A DNA stretch of 64,000 nucleotides, taken from the NCBI RefSeq assembly GCF_013284035.1, contig NZ_CP054141.1:3534001-3598000 (forward strand), in the 5' to 3' direction. Of the stretch, positions 27,919 through 37,217 are shown one piece after another (the first letter of the stretch is position 1; every line of letters begins with the position of its first letter). The notes below the pieces were generated by a model, which saw only the letters and a program-made list of their open reading frames with translations, made no database searches and had not been told where the DNA came from. A program made the position numbers and the translations under genes. The stretch comes from Flavobacterium sp. M31R6. Its GTDB lineage: Bacteria; Bacteroidota; Bacteroidia; Flavobacteriales; Flavobacteriaceae.

Positions 27919-29229
27919 ATGAGAAAAATCAATTTTATACTACTGGGAATTATTTCAATCACCCATTTTGGATATAGTCAAGATACCATAGCTATTTCTA
28001 AAAAAGACATTTGGGAAAAAGCAGCTGACAAGAACTTGCAAATCAAGATGGCGAATCAAGATTTCAAATCGGCTCAAGCTGATTATCGCCAATCGAATTC
28101 GTTGTTCTTGCCGAATATCTCGGCTTCGCACACTTCAATGGCAACAACCAATCCGTTGATGGCTTTTGGTTCCAAATTAAATCAGGGGATTTTAACGCCT
28201 TCCGACTTTGATCCTGCAAAACTGAACAATCCGTCACAAACCCAAAATTTTGCGACAAGAATTGATGTTTTGCAACCGCTTATCAACGTTGACGGATTGT
28301 ATGGACGACAAGCAGCCAAATCAAAAATGGATGCCTATCAATTGCAAACCGAAAGAACCAAAGAATATTTGGAGCTGGAAATTAACAAAGCTTTTATGCA
28401 ATTGCAAATGAGTTACAAAGCCGTAAAAGTGATTGAAAAAGCAAATGTAACGGCTGAAGCCAATTTGAAACTGATTCAAAATTATTTCAAACAGGGAATT
28501 TTGCAAAAAACCGATTTACTATCAATGCAAGTACGCGTCAATGAAGTCCAAAATCAATTGCAATACGCCAAAAGTAACGTACAAAACGCTTCGGATTATT
28601 TGGCTTTTCTTTTGGATGAAGGCACTGCAAACAAGGTCTATAAACCCCTTGAGGAATTGGACAATGTCATCATAATTGATGCTTTCAATACTTCATTATC
28701 GGATAATCGTAAAGACATTCAGGCGATGAATAAAACAACCGAATCCTATGGCAAAATGTTACAATCGAGCAAAATGAATTTCTTGCCAAGATTGAACGCT
28801 TTTGGAAGTTACGAAATGTATGCACAGCAACTTTTCGGATCCAATTCGACTGGATATGTAGTGGGAGCGCAATTGTCTTGGAATGCTTTTGACGGATATA
28901 AATCCATTGGAAAAATGGAAAAAGCCAAAGCTGATTTCCAAAAATCGGAAATCGAAACCCAACAATACAAAGCGCAAAGCCAAATGGAATTGAGCAAAGC
29001 CAACAGACAACTTAGAGATGCCGAAAACAAGGTGAATTTAGAAAAACTGGCTTTAGAACAATCCAAAGAAGCCTATAGAATAAGAAGCAATCGTTTTACA
29101 CAAGGATTAGAAAAAACCACGGACTTATTGCTTACGGAAACTCAGATGTATCAAAAAGAACTAGAGTATTTGCAAGCCGTTTTTGAATACAATTATACAC
29201 AAGAATACTTAGGCTTTTTGACTAAATAA
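27919..29229 (+). CDS. TolC family outer-membrane efflux protein (RND operon)
   Basis: The 436-residue protein has a signal peptide of ~20 residues and the two long coiled-coil repeats of the outer-membrane efflux protein family, with KSKMDAYQLQTERTKEYLEL in the first half and a matching segment in the second. It heads an operon with a HlyD adaptor and an RND pump, the usual tripartite set. Its promoter carries the CRP-like box shared with the persulfide genes. Confidence 0.88.
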   Translation: MRKINFILLGIISITHFGYSQDTIAISKKDIWEKAADKNLQIKMANQDFKSAQADYRQSNSLFLPNISASHTSMATTNPLMAFGSKLNQGILTPSDFDPAKLNNPSQTQNFATRIDVLQPLINVDGLYGRQAAKSKMDAYQLQTERTKEYLELEINKAFMQLQMSYKAVKVIEKANVTAEANLKLIQNYFKQGILQKTDLLSMQVRVNEVQNQLQYAKSNVQNASDYLAFLLDEGTANKVYKPLEELDNVIIIDAFNTSLSDNRKDIQAMNKTTESYGKMLQSSKMNFLPRLNAFGSYEMYAQQLFGSNSTGYVVGAQLSWNAFDGYKSIGKMEKAKADFQKSEIETQQYKAQSQMELSKANRQLRDAENKVNLEKLALEQSKEAYRIRSNRFTQGLEKTTDLLLTETQMYQKELEYLQAVFEYNYTQEYLGFLTK

Positions 29230-29292
29230 ATAATTTTAATGGCAATGGCAAAAATCAATATCAATATCAATATCAATTATAAAAAATATACA

Positions 29293-30411
29293 ATGAAGAA
29301 CATCTTATTAAAATCAGCTATAATCACTTCACTATTTGTTTTACTGCTTTCCTCTTGTCATGGCGAGAAGAAAGAATCCATTGCAAAAGAACCTGCTATC
29401 GCAGTAAAAGTAAGTGGTGTGTCTGAAAACAACAACAGGCAATTTGTAACGGCCAGTGGAAAAATTGAAGCCGAAAACTCGGCCAATTTAAGCACGCGAA
29501 TGATGGGCTATGTAACCAAAATTCACGTTCAAGTGGGGCAAAAAGTAAATGAAGGACAATTGTTGGTCAGCATCAACAACACCGATTTGCAAGCCAAAAA
29601 AGCGCAAGTGGATGCCAGTATTTTGCAAGCAACAGCTGGCTACAACAATGCCAAAAAAGATTACGACCGTTTTGTGAATTTATTTAAACAACAAAGTGCT
29701 TCACAAAAAGAACTAGACGACATGACGGCTCGTTTTGAAATGGCAAAAGCAGGTTTGGAAGGTGCCAAACAAATGCGAAACGAAGTAATGGCGCAATTCT
29801 CTTACTCGAATATCACAGCTCCGTTTGCGGGTGTGGTAACCAATACTTTTGTAAAAGAAGGCGACATGGCCAATCCCGGTATGCCATTGGTAAGTATAGA
29901 AGGAGCATCGAGATTGCAAGTAACGGCTATGGTTTCAGAAAGTGACATTACTGCCATCAAAAAAGGAATGGATGTAAAAGTACTGGTTAAATCCTCTAAC
30001 GAAAGCTTGGGTGGAAAAGTTAGCGAAGTAAGTTTATCGGCAAAAAATACGGGGGGACAATATTTGGTAAAAATCAATTTGAACAAAACCGATGATACTG
30101 TATTATCTGGAATGTTCGTAAACGTTCAGTTTCCTGTTGCCAATACCATACACCCGAGCGATAGCGAACAGGCGAAGCAAACAAAAACAAGCGGAAAAGT
30201 TCTGGTTCCCGAAAGTGCTTTGGTGCAACAAGGACAGTTAACCGGAATTTATACTATTGGAACTGGAAATATTGCCATATTAAGATGGTTGCGTGTTGGT
30301 AAAAACTTTGGTAATCAAGTAGAAGTTTTATCTGGCTTATCGGCCAATGAGCAATATATCGTTTCGGCTGAAGGGAAATTGTATAATGGAGCTTTGGTTA
30401 GTGTTCAGTAG
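29293..30411 (+). CDS. RND periplasmic adaptor lipoprotein (membrane fusion protein)
   Basis: The start at 29293 (MKNILLKS) gives a proper signal peptide with lipobox LLLSSCHGEK. An in-frame ATG 54 bp upstream would add a low-complexity stretch coded by ATCAAT repeats. The 372-residue protein has a lipoyl half (GYVTKIHVQVGQKVNEGQLL), a coiled-coil hairpin (~100-160), a second lipoyl half, and barrel and membrane-proximal parts. It joins the TolC channel and the RND pump of this operon. Confidence 0.9.
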   Translation: MKNILLKSAIITSLFVLLLSSCHGEKKESIAKEPAIAVKVSGVSENNNRQFVTASGKIEAENSANLSTRMMGYVTKIHVQVGQKVNEGQLLVSINNTDLQAKKAQVDASILQATAGYNNAKKDYDRFVNLFKQQSASQKELDDMTARFEMAKAGLEGAKQMRNEVMAQFSYSNITAPFAGVVTNTFVKEGDMANPGMPLVSIEGASRLQVTAMVSESDITAIKKGMDVKVLVKSSNESLGGKVSEVSLSAKNTGGQYLVKINLNKTDDTVLSGMFVNVQFPVANTIHPSDSEQAKQTKTSGKVLVPESALVQQGQLTGIYTIGTGNIAILRWLRVGKNFGNQVEVLSGLSANEQYIVSAEGKLYNGALVSVQ

Positions 30412-30476
30412 TCTGATTGCAGAAATCAGATTGCAGGTTGCGGATTTTAGAATGCAGATTGCAGATTGCAGTAAGA
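30412..30476 (+). repeat. GCAGATT-type degenerate repeats
   Basis: Repeated units such as GATTGCAG and TGCAGATT fill the spacer after the adaptor gene. Similar runs flank the repeat element near 56600-56958. Confidence 0.65.
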
Positions 30477-30513
30477 AAATAGCTTGATAAAATATAGAAT
30501 TCATCATTAATTC

Positions 30514-30626
30514 CGCGTGAGGGATAGTAGTGGAAATCCTTTTTATTAATAAATCCCGACAGGGTTTGTTGATAAAAAGATTGAAACGGATAGCCCGACC
30601 CGACCTTTTTCGGGAGGGTCACGCCC
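30514..30626 (+). repeat. Dispersed repeat element J, copy 1
   Basis: Opens with GCGTGAGGGAT-N6-GGAAATCCTTTTT, has an inner hairpin AATCCC-N4-GGGTTT, and closes with AAAAAGAT-N7-CGGATAGCCCGACCC and ACGCCC. The reverse complement of 48603-48693 has the same blocks in the same order around a different inner hairpin. It lies between adaptor and pump genes of one operon. Confidence 0.75.
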
Positions 30627-30644
30627 AAATAAATAAAAGAAATT

Positions 30645-33600
30645 ATGCAAGAAGGAATTTCAGGTAAAATAGCCCATTTTTTCATCAATTCGAAGTTAAC
30701 GATACTGTTGATGGTGGCTTTGATGATTATAGGAGTGTACAGCTCGTTTCTAATCCCAAGGGAGGAAGAACCACAAATAAATGTTCCGATGGCCGACGTA
30801 ATGGTGGGTTATCCCGGTGCTAATCCCACCGAAGTTGAGAGTCGTGTGATTAAGCCTTTGGAGAAAGTAATTTCGAATATCAAAGGGGTTGAACACGTGC
30901 ACAGTATGGCGATGAACGGTCAGGCGATGTTGATTGTACAGTTTTTTGTGGGGCAGGATGTGGAGCGTTCGTATGTAAAATTATATGACGAATTGGCGAA
31001 ACACGAAGGTATGTTTCCGCAGGGAGTGTACAAACCAATGGTAAAAACCCGCTCGATTGATGATGTGCCGATGTTGGGATTAACACTTTGGAGCGAAAAA
31101 CAAGACAGTTTTCAGTTGCGTCAGCTTGCCGAAGAAGTGACTTCGGAAATTGAAAAAGTAAAAGATGTGGCCATTACCAAGGAAATTGGAGGCAACAATC
31201 GCGAACTGAAAGTGATTTTGGACAAAGATAAAATGGCCGAAAATGGCGTGGATGCTTTGGGCGTTATGCAAATGATTCAGGCCAATAACGGCAGTTCACA
31301 ATCGGGTAGTTTTGTCAATGACAATAAAGAATATTTGGTTACCACGGGACAATTTTTGTCGAATGCGGAAGATGTAGAAAACCTCGTGGTAGGTGTCAAT
31401 AAAAACCTGCCTGTCTATTTGAAACAAGTTGCCAAAGTGCAAGACGGCCCCTCTACAGCCATAAGTTATGTGTCGTTTGGGTATGGCAAAGCCAATGAAA
31501 AATTCAAAACCGCCAAATCCGAATATCCTGCCGTTACGATCTCTGTAGGAAAAGTGAAAGGTGCAGATGCAATGAAAATATCGGCAAAAATTATTGCCAA
31601 AGTAGAACAATTAAAAAAGAATTTAATTCCAAATGATGTACACGTTGAAGTAACACGTAACTATGGGGAAACGGCTTCGGACAAAGTGGGTGAATTATTG
31701 ATGCACTTGGGAATTGCGATTATTGCCGTGACGCTTTTGGTAATGCTTGCTATGGGCTGGCGCGGTGGATTGGTGGTTTTCTTCTCCGTTCCCTTGACGT
31801 TTGCGCTGACGTTGTTTGCCTATTATTTATTGGGTTATACGCTAAACAGAATTACACTGTTTGCCTTGGTATTTGTGGTGGGAATTGTGGTCGATGACAG
31901 TATTATTATTGCCGAGAATATGCACCGCCATTTCAAAATGAAGCGACTGCCATTCAAACAAGCGGCGATTTATGCGATTAACGAAGTCGGAAATCCAACG
32001 ATTTTGGCAACGTTTACCGTAATTGCGGCGATACTTCCCATGGCGTTTGTATCTGGAATGATGGGACCTTATATGAGTCCGATGCCAATTGGTGCTTCGA
32101 TCGCGATGTTATTGTCGTTGTTTGTGGCCTTGACGGTGACACCTTATTTGGGTTATCATTTGCTTCAGGAAAAAGAAGAGCAACAACACAAAGAATCCGA
32201 AGGAATAGAAACGAGTTGGGTCTATAAAATCTACAGCAAACTGGAACGTCCCTTCTTGGAAAGCAGTGCCAAAAGGCGTATTCTGGTTGCGGTAACCGTG
32301 TTTTTGCTGTTTGGATCTGTTTTCATGTTTTTTAATAAATCGGTGGTGGTAAAAATGCTACCATTCGATAATAAAAACGAATTTCAAGTGGTGATTGATA
32401 TGCCCGAAGGAACTACGCTGGAACGTACTGCTGCCGTTACCAAAGAAATTGCTCAATATCTTTCGACAAAACCCGAAGTGGTGGATTATCAAAATTATAT
32501 TGGTACATCGGCACCTATAACTTTCAACGGTTTGGTGCGTCATTATGATTTGCGTGGCGGTAGCAATATGGCCGACATACAGGTGAATTTATTGCACAAA
32601 GAAGACCGTGATTTGCAAAGTCACGCTATTGCAAAAGAAATGCGTCCCGAGATTCAGAAAATTGCCAAGAAATACGGAGCCAACGTAAAAATTATTGAAG
32701 TTCCGCCAGGACCTCCTGTATTATCGACTTTGGTAGCCGAGATTTATGGACCTAATTATAAAGATCAAATAAAAGTAGCACATCAAGTAAAATCAATTCT
32801 TGAAAAAACCACTGATATTGTTGATGTTGACTGGATGGTTGAGGACAACCAAACGGAATACAAACTGAAAATCGACAAAGAAAAAGCGATGCTGAATGGT
32901 ATTGCACCTCAACAAGTGGTCGGCAATCTGACGTATTTATTGAAAGAATACCCGGTTTCGAATTTGTACGATCAAAACTCCAATGATAATGTGGGCATCG
33001 TTCTTTCGCTTGACGACAAAGACAAAACGAGTTTACAAGACATTGAGAACCTAAAAATCAAAGGAAGTCAAGGAAATATGATTCCGGTGAGTGATTTGGT
33101 AAAAGTAGAAATGGACACACTGCAAAAAACCATTTACCGAAAAGACCAAAAACGTGTGGTTTATGTAACCGCTGATATGGCTGGAGCATTAGAAAGTCCT
33201 GTGTATGCGATTTTGGGAATGAATGAAAAACTGGCCAAAATGCAATTGCCAAAAGGATATAAAGTCAACGAACTCTATATGGAACAACCTACAGACGAAA
33301 GTGATTTTACCGTAAAATGGGATGGCGAATGGCAAATTACCTTAGAAGTATTCCGTGATTTGGGTGTGGCGTTTATGGTAGTTATAGTGATTATTTATAT
33401 GCTGATTGTGGGTTGGTTTCAAAACTTCAAAACACCAATGGTAATGATGTTGGCCATTCCGCTTTCGCTAATAGGGATTGTGTTTGGTCACTGGTTGCTG
33501 AATGCTTATTTCACGGCAACCTCTTTCATTGGTATGATTGCATTGGCCGGAGTGATGGTAAGGAACTCGGTATTGCTTATCGATTTTATCGAAATCCGAT

Positions 33601-33836
33601 TGAACGAAGGTGTACCCTTAAAACAAGCCATTATTGAGGCTGGTGCTGTTCGAACTACACCAATTTTGCTAACCACAGGCGCCGTAGTTATTGGAGCTTC
33701 CATTATTTTGTTTGACCCAATCTTTCAAGGTTTGGCGATTTCATTAGTATTTGGAGCCATCGTTTCGACAATATTAACCTTATTGGTAGTGCCTTTGATT
33801 TATTATATCACAGAGAGAAATAAATGGGAGAAATAA
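30645..33836 (+). CDS. RND family efflux pump permease
   Basis: The 1063-residue inner-membrane protein shows the standard RND plan: one helix near the N-terminus, a large periplasmic porter loop, a helix bundle including the proton-relay pair in GIVVDDSIIIAENMHRHF, then the second half repeated. Closest in style to AcrB/MexB-like or CusA-like bacterial pumps of the HAE group. Proton-driven export through the adjacent adaptor and TolC is expected. The operon shares the CRP-like control box with the persulfide genes, so a sulfur compound or damaged thiol product may be a substrate, which is inference. Confidence 0.93.
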   Translation: MQEGISGKIAHFFINSKLTILLMVALMIIGVYSSFLIPREEEPQINVPMADVMVGYPGANPTEVESRVIKPLEKVISNIKGVEHVHSMAMNGQAMLIVQFFVGQDVERSYVKLYDELAKHEGMFPQGVYKPMVKTRSIDDVPMLGLTLWSEKQDSFQLRQLAEEVTSEIEKVKDVAITKEIGGNNRELKVILDKDKMAENGVDALGVMQMIQANNGSSQSGSFVNDNKEYLVTTGQFLSNAEDVENLVVGVNKNLPVYLKQVAKVQDGPSTAISYVSFGYGKANEKFKTAKSEYPAVTISVGKVKGADAMKISAKIIAKVEQLKKNLIPNDVHVEVTRNYGETASDKVGELLMHLGIAIIAVTLLVMLAMGWRGGLVVFFSVPLTFALTLFAYYLLGYTLNRITLFALVFVVGIVVDDSIIIAENMHRHFKMKRLPFKQAAIYAINEVGNPTILATFTVIAAILPMAFVSGMMGPYMSPMPIGASIAMLLSLFVALTVTPYLGYHLLQEKEEQQHKESEGIETSWVYKIYSKLERPFLESSAKRRILVAVTVFLLFGSVFMFFNKSVVVKMLPFDNKNEFQVVIDMPEGTTLERTAAVTKEIAQYLSTKPEVVDYQNYIGTSAPITFNGLVRHYDLRGGSNMADIQVNLLHKEDRDLQSHAIAKEMRPEIQKIAKKYGANVKIIEVPPGPPVLSTLVAEIYGPNYKDQIKVAHQVKSILEKTTDIVDVDWMVEDNQTEYKLKIDKEKAMLNGIAPQQVVGNLTYLLKEYPVSNLYDQNSNDNVGIVLSLDDKDKTSLQDIENLKIKGSQGNMIPVSDLVKVEMDTLQKTIYRKDQKRVVYVTADMAGALESPVYAILGMNEKLAKMQLPKGYKVNELYMEQPTDESDFTVKWDGEWQITLEVFRDLGVAFMVVIVIIYMLIVGWFQNFKTPMVMMLAIPLSLIGIVFGHWLLNAYFTATSFIGMIALAGVMVRNSVLLIDFIEIRLNEGVPLKQAIIEAGAVRTTPILLTTGAVVIGASIILFDPIFQGLAISLVFGAIVSTILTLLVVPLIYYITERNKWEK

Positions 33837-33850
33837 ATAAAAACAATTTT

Positions 33851-33983
33851 TAAACACATAGAGACATAGATTATAATAGAAAAAAAAGAGCCTTTGCTTA
33901 AGATAGTTTTCATAGAACTATGTGTAAAATGTATTTTCTAAAACATTCTAATTTAGAAAAAAACCTATGTTTCTATGTGTTTA
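33851..33983. repeat. Inverted repeat, CACATAGANACATAG type
   Basis: The left arm 33851-33872 and right arm 33962-33983 are near-perfect reverse complements of about 22 bases, separated by about 90 bases. It lies inside the RND operon, before the PII-like gene. Confidence 0.75.
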
Positions 33984-34007
33984 ATTTTAATCTAATAAAC
34001 TAAAAAA

Positions 34008-34313
34008 ATGAAATTACTACTCATAACCGCAGTCAAAGAATTTGAAAATCAAATCAAACAATTGCTCAAAAAAGCCTCTGTTCAATCCTTTTCTTATCAA
34101 GAAGTAAAAGGATTTAAAAACAGCACTGGAGAAGCTGTTGAGTCCAATTGGTTTGGAAGCGAAATGAACGAAACAGATTCCATCCTTTTTTATGCTTTTA
34201 CAGCAAAAGAAAAAGTGGATGCTTTATTTGAACTTGTGGAATATTTCAATGTCGAGCAGGAATCGTTATCTCACATCCATATTGCCGTTCTTAACATCGA
34301 AAAATCTAATTAA
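34008..34313 (+). CDS. PII-like ferredoxin-fold protein
   Basis: The 101-residue protein has a PII-like layout: MKLLLITAV strand, an amphipathic helix, a second strand with SYQEVKGF (as in EVKGFG of PII), a loop, then DSILFYAFTAKEKVDALFELV and a final strand. The PII T-loop and nucleotide-site residues are not obviously kept. It follows the RND pump and precedes a DUF2892 gene. Small PII-like proteins beside transporters can gate them by contact, so it may modulate the pump. Family membership is moderately sure and function is unknown. Confidence 0.72.
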   Translation: MKLLLITAVKEFENQIKQLLKKASVQSFSYQEVKGFKNSTGEAVESNWFGSEMNETDSILFYAFTAKEKVDALFELVEYFNVEQESLSHIHIAVLNIEKSN

Positions 34314-34329
34314 TCTAAATTTAAAGTAT

Positions 34330-34515
34330 ATGAAAAATAGAATCGTAAGAGGTATTGCAGGTACATTCATCTTAGCCAGTTTGCTGTTATCCATTTATGT
34401 CAATCAAAATTGGTTGTGGTTTACGGCCTTTGTAGGTGCCAATTTATTGCAATCGTCTATAACCAAATGGTGCTTGATGGATGACATCCTAAACAAACTA
34501 GGAGTGAAAGACTAA
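34330..34515 (+). CDS. DUF2892 (YgaP-type) small membrane protein
   Basis: The start at 34330 (MKNRIVRG) was chosen because the longer in-frame extension overlaps the PII-like gene and has no family character. The 61 residues have two hydrophobic helices (about 5-22 and 26-42) and TKWCLMDDILNKLGV at the end, matching DUF2892 with its Cys. It ends the RND operon. A paralogue sits in the persulfide dioxygenase operon, which ties the two operons together beyond their shared operator. Confidence 0.85.
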   Translation: MKNRIVRGIAGTFILASLLLSIYVNQNWLWFTAFVGANLLQSSITKWCLMDDILNKLGVKD

Positions 34516-34535
34516 TATTGGAACAAAATTTTATA

Positions 34536-34566
34536 AAAGCCGAAACTCACATTTCGGCTTTTTTTA
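34536..34566 (+). terminator. Intrinsic terminator of the RND operon
   Basis: Perfect stem AAAGCCGAAA / TTTCGGCTTT with a six-base loop and a T run, 20 bp after the DUF2892 stop. Confidence 0.9.
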
Positions 34567-34884
34567 CGTCTTGAAATCAAGGTGAAAACTAAAAGATAAA
34601 AATTAGACTTTAACCAATTTACTATATCCTATTCAAATCATCCTTTCACTTGGAAATTCCCTTAAGATTTCATTTAAACAAAGCAAAATATAAAACACAA
34701 AAAAAATAATTAACACTCTAATATTCAGTATATTTATTATTAAAAATAGCATGTCCCTGTATAAAAAACAATATGGATATTCAAAGACTTTAAAACCCAT
34801 TAATTCTTTGAATTTTGAAACAAGTTTACAAGTTTAAGATGAAAAATTATTTAAAAATAAGCAGACTAATTAAACATCAAAGTC
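34567..34884. other. Intergenic stretch before the DUF2252 gene
   Basis: AT-rich spacer with no recognised gene or repeat. It should contain the promoter of the following gene, but no clear TAnnTTTG element was identified. Confidence 0.5.
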
Positions 34885-36282
34885 ATGGATAGAAAAACAA
34901 TAAATTACTTTAAATCGAAACAAAAAACGATTGAAGAACGCTTTGAGGAAGGCAAAGTGCTGCGAGATAAATTTTCTAGAAAAGAACAAGGGGATTACAA
35001 ACCCGATCCTAAACGTGCGGATCCTGTTTCTATTTTAGAAGAACAAGGGAAAACCCGTCTCACCGAACTGGTGCCTATACGGTATGCCCGTATGCTAACT
35101 TCTCCGTTCGCATTTCTTCGGGGAGCTGCGGCTATTATGGCCGCTGACCTTGCCGTTGGCCCAAAAACAACCGGAATAAATGTACAGACCTGTGGAGACA
35201 TGCATGTGGCCAACTTTGGCATATTTGCATCAGCGGAACGCAACCTTATTTTTGGCATCAATGATTTTGATGAAACCTTGCCGGGTCCATGGGAATGGGA
35301 TATAAAACGGCTTGTAACAAGTATTGTTGCATCAGGAAGATTCTTGGGTGCCAAAAATAATTTATGTGTTGAAAGTGTTTTGGCTGCGGTTAATTCCTAC
35401 AAAAAAAGTATGAGAAATTATTCCGAAATGGGTCACATTGAATTGGTTTACGCCACTATGACCGAAAAAGATCTTCAAAGAAAACTGCCTCCAGAAGTAC
35501 AAAAAGGCTTGAAAAAAATTACCGACAAAGCCCGTGAACGAACCCATTTTCAAGTGCTTGATAAAATGGCCAATATAGTAGACAATAAATATAGATTAAG
35601 AGATGATGCACCTTTTATTGTACATGAAACACACACAAAAAGCGGAAGAACAGTTGATGAAGCATTGGGGCTATTTCTTGAATCCTATATGCTCTCCCTT
35701 GCAGACGACCGTAAGCAATTGTTGAAACATTACCGCATTGTTGATGTGGCTCGTAAAGTTGTTGGTGTAGGAAGTGTAGGAACACGATGCTGGATTGTTT
35801 TTATGCTAGGAAGCAATTCTGAAGATCCTTTGTTTTTGCAGATAAAAGAAGCACAGCCTTCTGTCTTAGAACCTTTTATTTCAAAAAGCATTTATACAAA
35901 TCACGGACAGCGCGTTGTAGCTGGACAACGATTGCTACAAGCCGCTCCTGATATTTTCCTGGGTTGGGGCGAGCAGGATGGCATTCATTTTTATGTGCGC
36001 CAGTTGCGCGACATGAAAGGTGGTTTGGAATTTGATCCTGATAAAGTAAATATTAATAACTATCCTGAATACTGCAAACTTTGTGGAGAGGCTTTAGCAT
36101 TGGCACATGCCAAATCTGGAGATGCTGCTATGATTTCCGGTTATCTTGGAAAAAGCGATGAATTTGATCAAGCTATGGTTCAGTTTGCTTCTGCGTATGC
36201 AGATCAGACGGAAAAGGATTATCAAGCTTTGGAGGCCGCGGCAGCCAGTGGACGAATTAAAGTGGCGCGAGCAGAGTCCTAA
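34885..36282 (+). CDS. DUF2252 family protein
   Basis: The 465-residue protein is a DUF2252 member, recognised from RKTINYFKSKQKTIEERFE-like start features, PIRYARMLTSPFAFLRGAA, CGDMHVANFG and INDFDETLPGPWEWD. The GD-H-x-x-N and ND-FD motifs resemble the catalytic loop of aminoglycoside-phosphotransferase-like kinases, but no substrate is established to my knowledge. No signal peptide. The codon usage is visibly richer in G and C than in neighbours (for example in its last 60 codons), which may mean recent acquisition. Confidence 0.85.
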   Translation: MDRKTINYFKSKQKTIEERFEEGKVLRDKFSRKEQGDYKPDPKRADPVSILEEQGKTRLTELVPIRYARMLTSPFAFLRGAAAIMAADLAVGPKTTGINVQTCGDMHVANFGIFASAERNLIFGINDFDETLPGPWEWDIKRLVTSIVASGRFLGAKNNLCVESVLAAVNSYKKSMRNYSEMGHIELVYATMTEKDLQRKLPPEVQKGLKKITDKARERTHFQVLDKMANIVDNKYRLRDDAPFIVHETHTKSGRTVDEALGLFLESYMLSLADDRKQLLKHYRIVDVARKVVGVGSVGTRCWIVFMLGSNSEDPLFLQIKEAQPSVLEPFISKSIYTNHGQRVVAGQRLLQAAPDIFLGWGEQDGIHFYVRQLRDMKGGLEFDPDKVNINNYPEYCKLCGEALALAHAKSGDAAMISGYLGKSDEFDQAMVQFASAYADQTEKDYQALEAAAASGRIKVARAES

Positions 36283-36359
36283 AAGTTTTTTCTATTTTAA
36301 ATAAACGTAAAATCGTTCATTTTTAACTAAATTTGGTTATAATCTAAAAAACATCAACT

Positions 36360-37086
36360 ATGCTGAACGCATTCTTTTGGGGTTTACTGGCTACTTCTTC
36401 CTTAGTATTTGGAGGATAAATTGCTTCTTATTTTAACTTAAACAAGAAAGCAATCGGGATTATTATGGGATTTGGAGCCGGAACCTTAATTTCGGCTATT
36501 TCCTATGAATTGATTTTTGAAGCAGTAAAAATTGGTCGTGGAACTGGATTTCCTGCTTATGGATTTTTCGTAGGGGCTTTTACTTTTTATTTCAGCGATA
36601 TGCTGATTGCAAAATTGGGAGCTACAAAATCTTCCACTAGTGCTGGGGCACAATATTCCCATGGTATTGGCCATTATCCTTGACGGAATTGCTGAATCTA
36701 TAGTAATCGGGTTGGGGATACTTGAAGGCGGAACGATAAGCCTGGCTATGCTATCGGCTGTTTTTATATCCAACCTTCCCGAATCGATTGCGGGATCATC
36801 CGGAATGAAAAGCGATGGGTGGAAAAAGAGTAATTTTTTTTTATTGTGGCTTTTCATTGCCTTATCGCTAGCCGTTATCACTATTGGAGGATTCAGCCTT
36901 TTTACCACTACATCCGAGAAATGGCTGTCCTTTATTCAAGCATTTGCAGGAGGCGCAATTCTAATGATGCTGGCCAACTCGATGATCCCGGAAGCTTATG
37001 AGCACGGAGGAAAACATGCCGGTGTGGCTACCATTCTAGGATTTTCCCTTTCTGTATTTATTATTATATTTGAGTATTCACACTGA
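36360..37086 (+). pseudogene. ZIP family metal transporter, broken by a stop codon and a frameshift
   Basis: Translation from ATG 36360 gives MLNAFFWGLLATSSLVFGG and then TAA at 36417-36419. The same frame goes on with IASYFNLNKKAIGIIMGFG up to about 36640, and the reading then continues in another frame from a GGGG run at 36644-36647 with HNIPMVLAIILDGIAESIVIGLG to the end. LDGIAES is the ZIP metal-site motif (usually H/D-x-x-x-E). Assembled, the protein would be ~240 residues with several membrane helices. Two separate lesions argue for decay unless both are sequence errors. The stop may come from TTA to TAA. Confidence 0.8.
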
Positions 37087-37158
37087 TTATTCCGGTAACC
37101 ATTAAATCAAAACACAATTATTCTTTATATATTTTTTAACAAAAAAATAACACAACAC

Positions 37159-37202
37159 TTGTATATACAAATATAAATATGACTACATTTGTATCAACAA
37201 AT
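37159..37202 (+). promoter_or_regulatory. Promoter with two palindromes before the marR-type gene
   Basis: TTGTATATACAA at 37159-37170 is a perfect palindrome that includes a possible -33 TTG. The -7 element TACATTTG is at 37184-37191. A second palindrome ATTTGT-N4-ACAAAT at 37187-37202 covers the -7 end and start site. This fits autorepression by the MarR protein. Confidence 0.65.
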
Positions 37203-37217
37203 AAGACACCTACAAAT

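Noticed and set aside
34192..34329. 46-residue N-terminal extension of the second DUF2892 protein
   Set aside because: It overlaps the PII-like gene in another frame and has no DUF2892 character; the ATG at 34330 gives the normal size.
36607..37086. Separate 159-residue membrane protein gene
   Set aside because: It is the out-of-frame C-terminal part of the broken ZIP transporter and starts in the middle of the domain.
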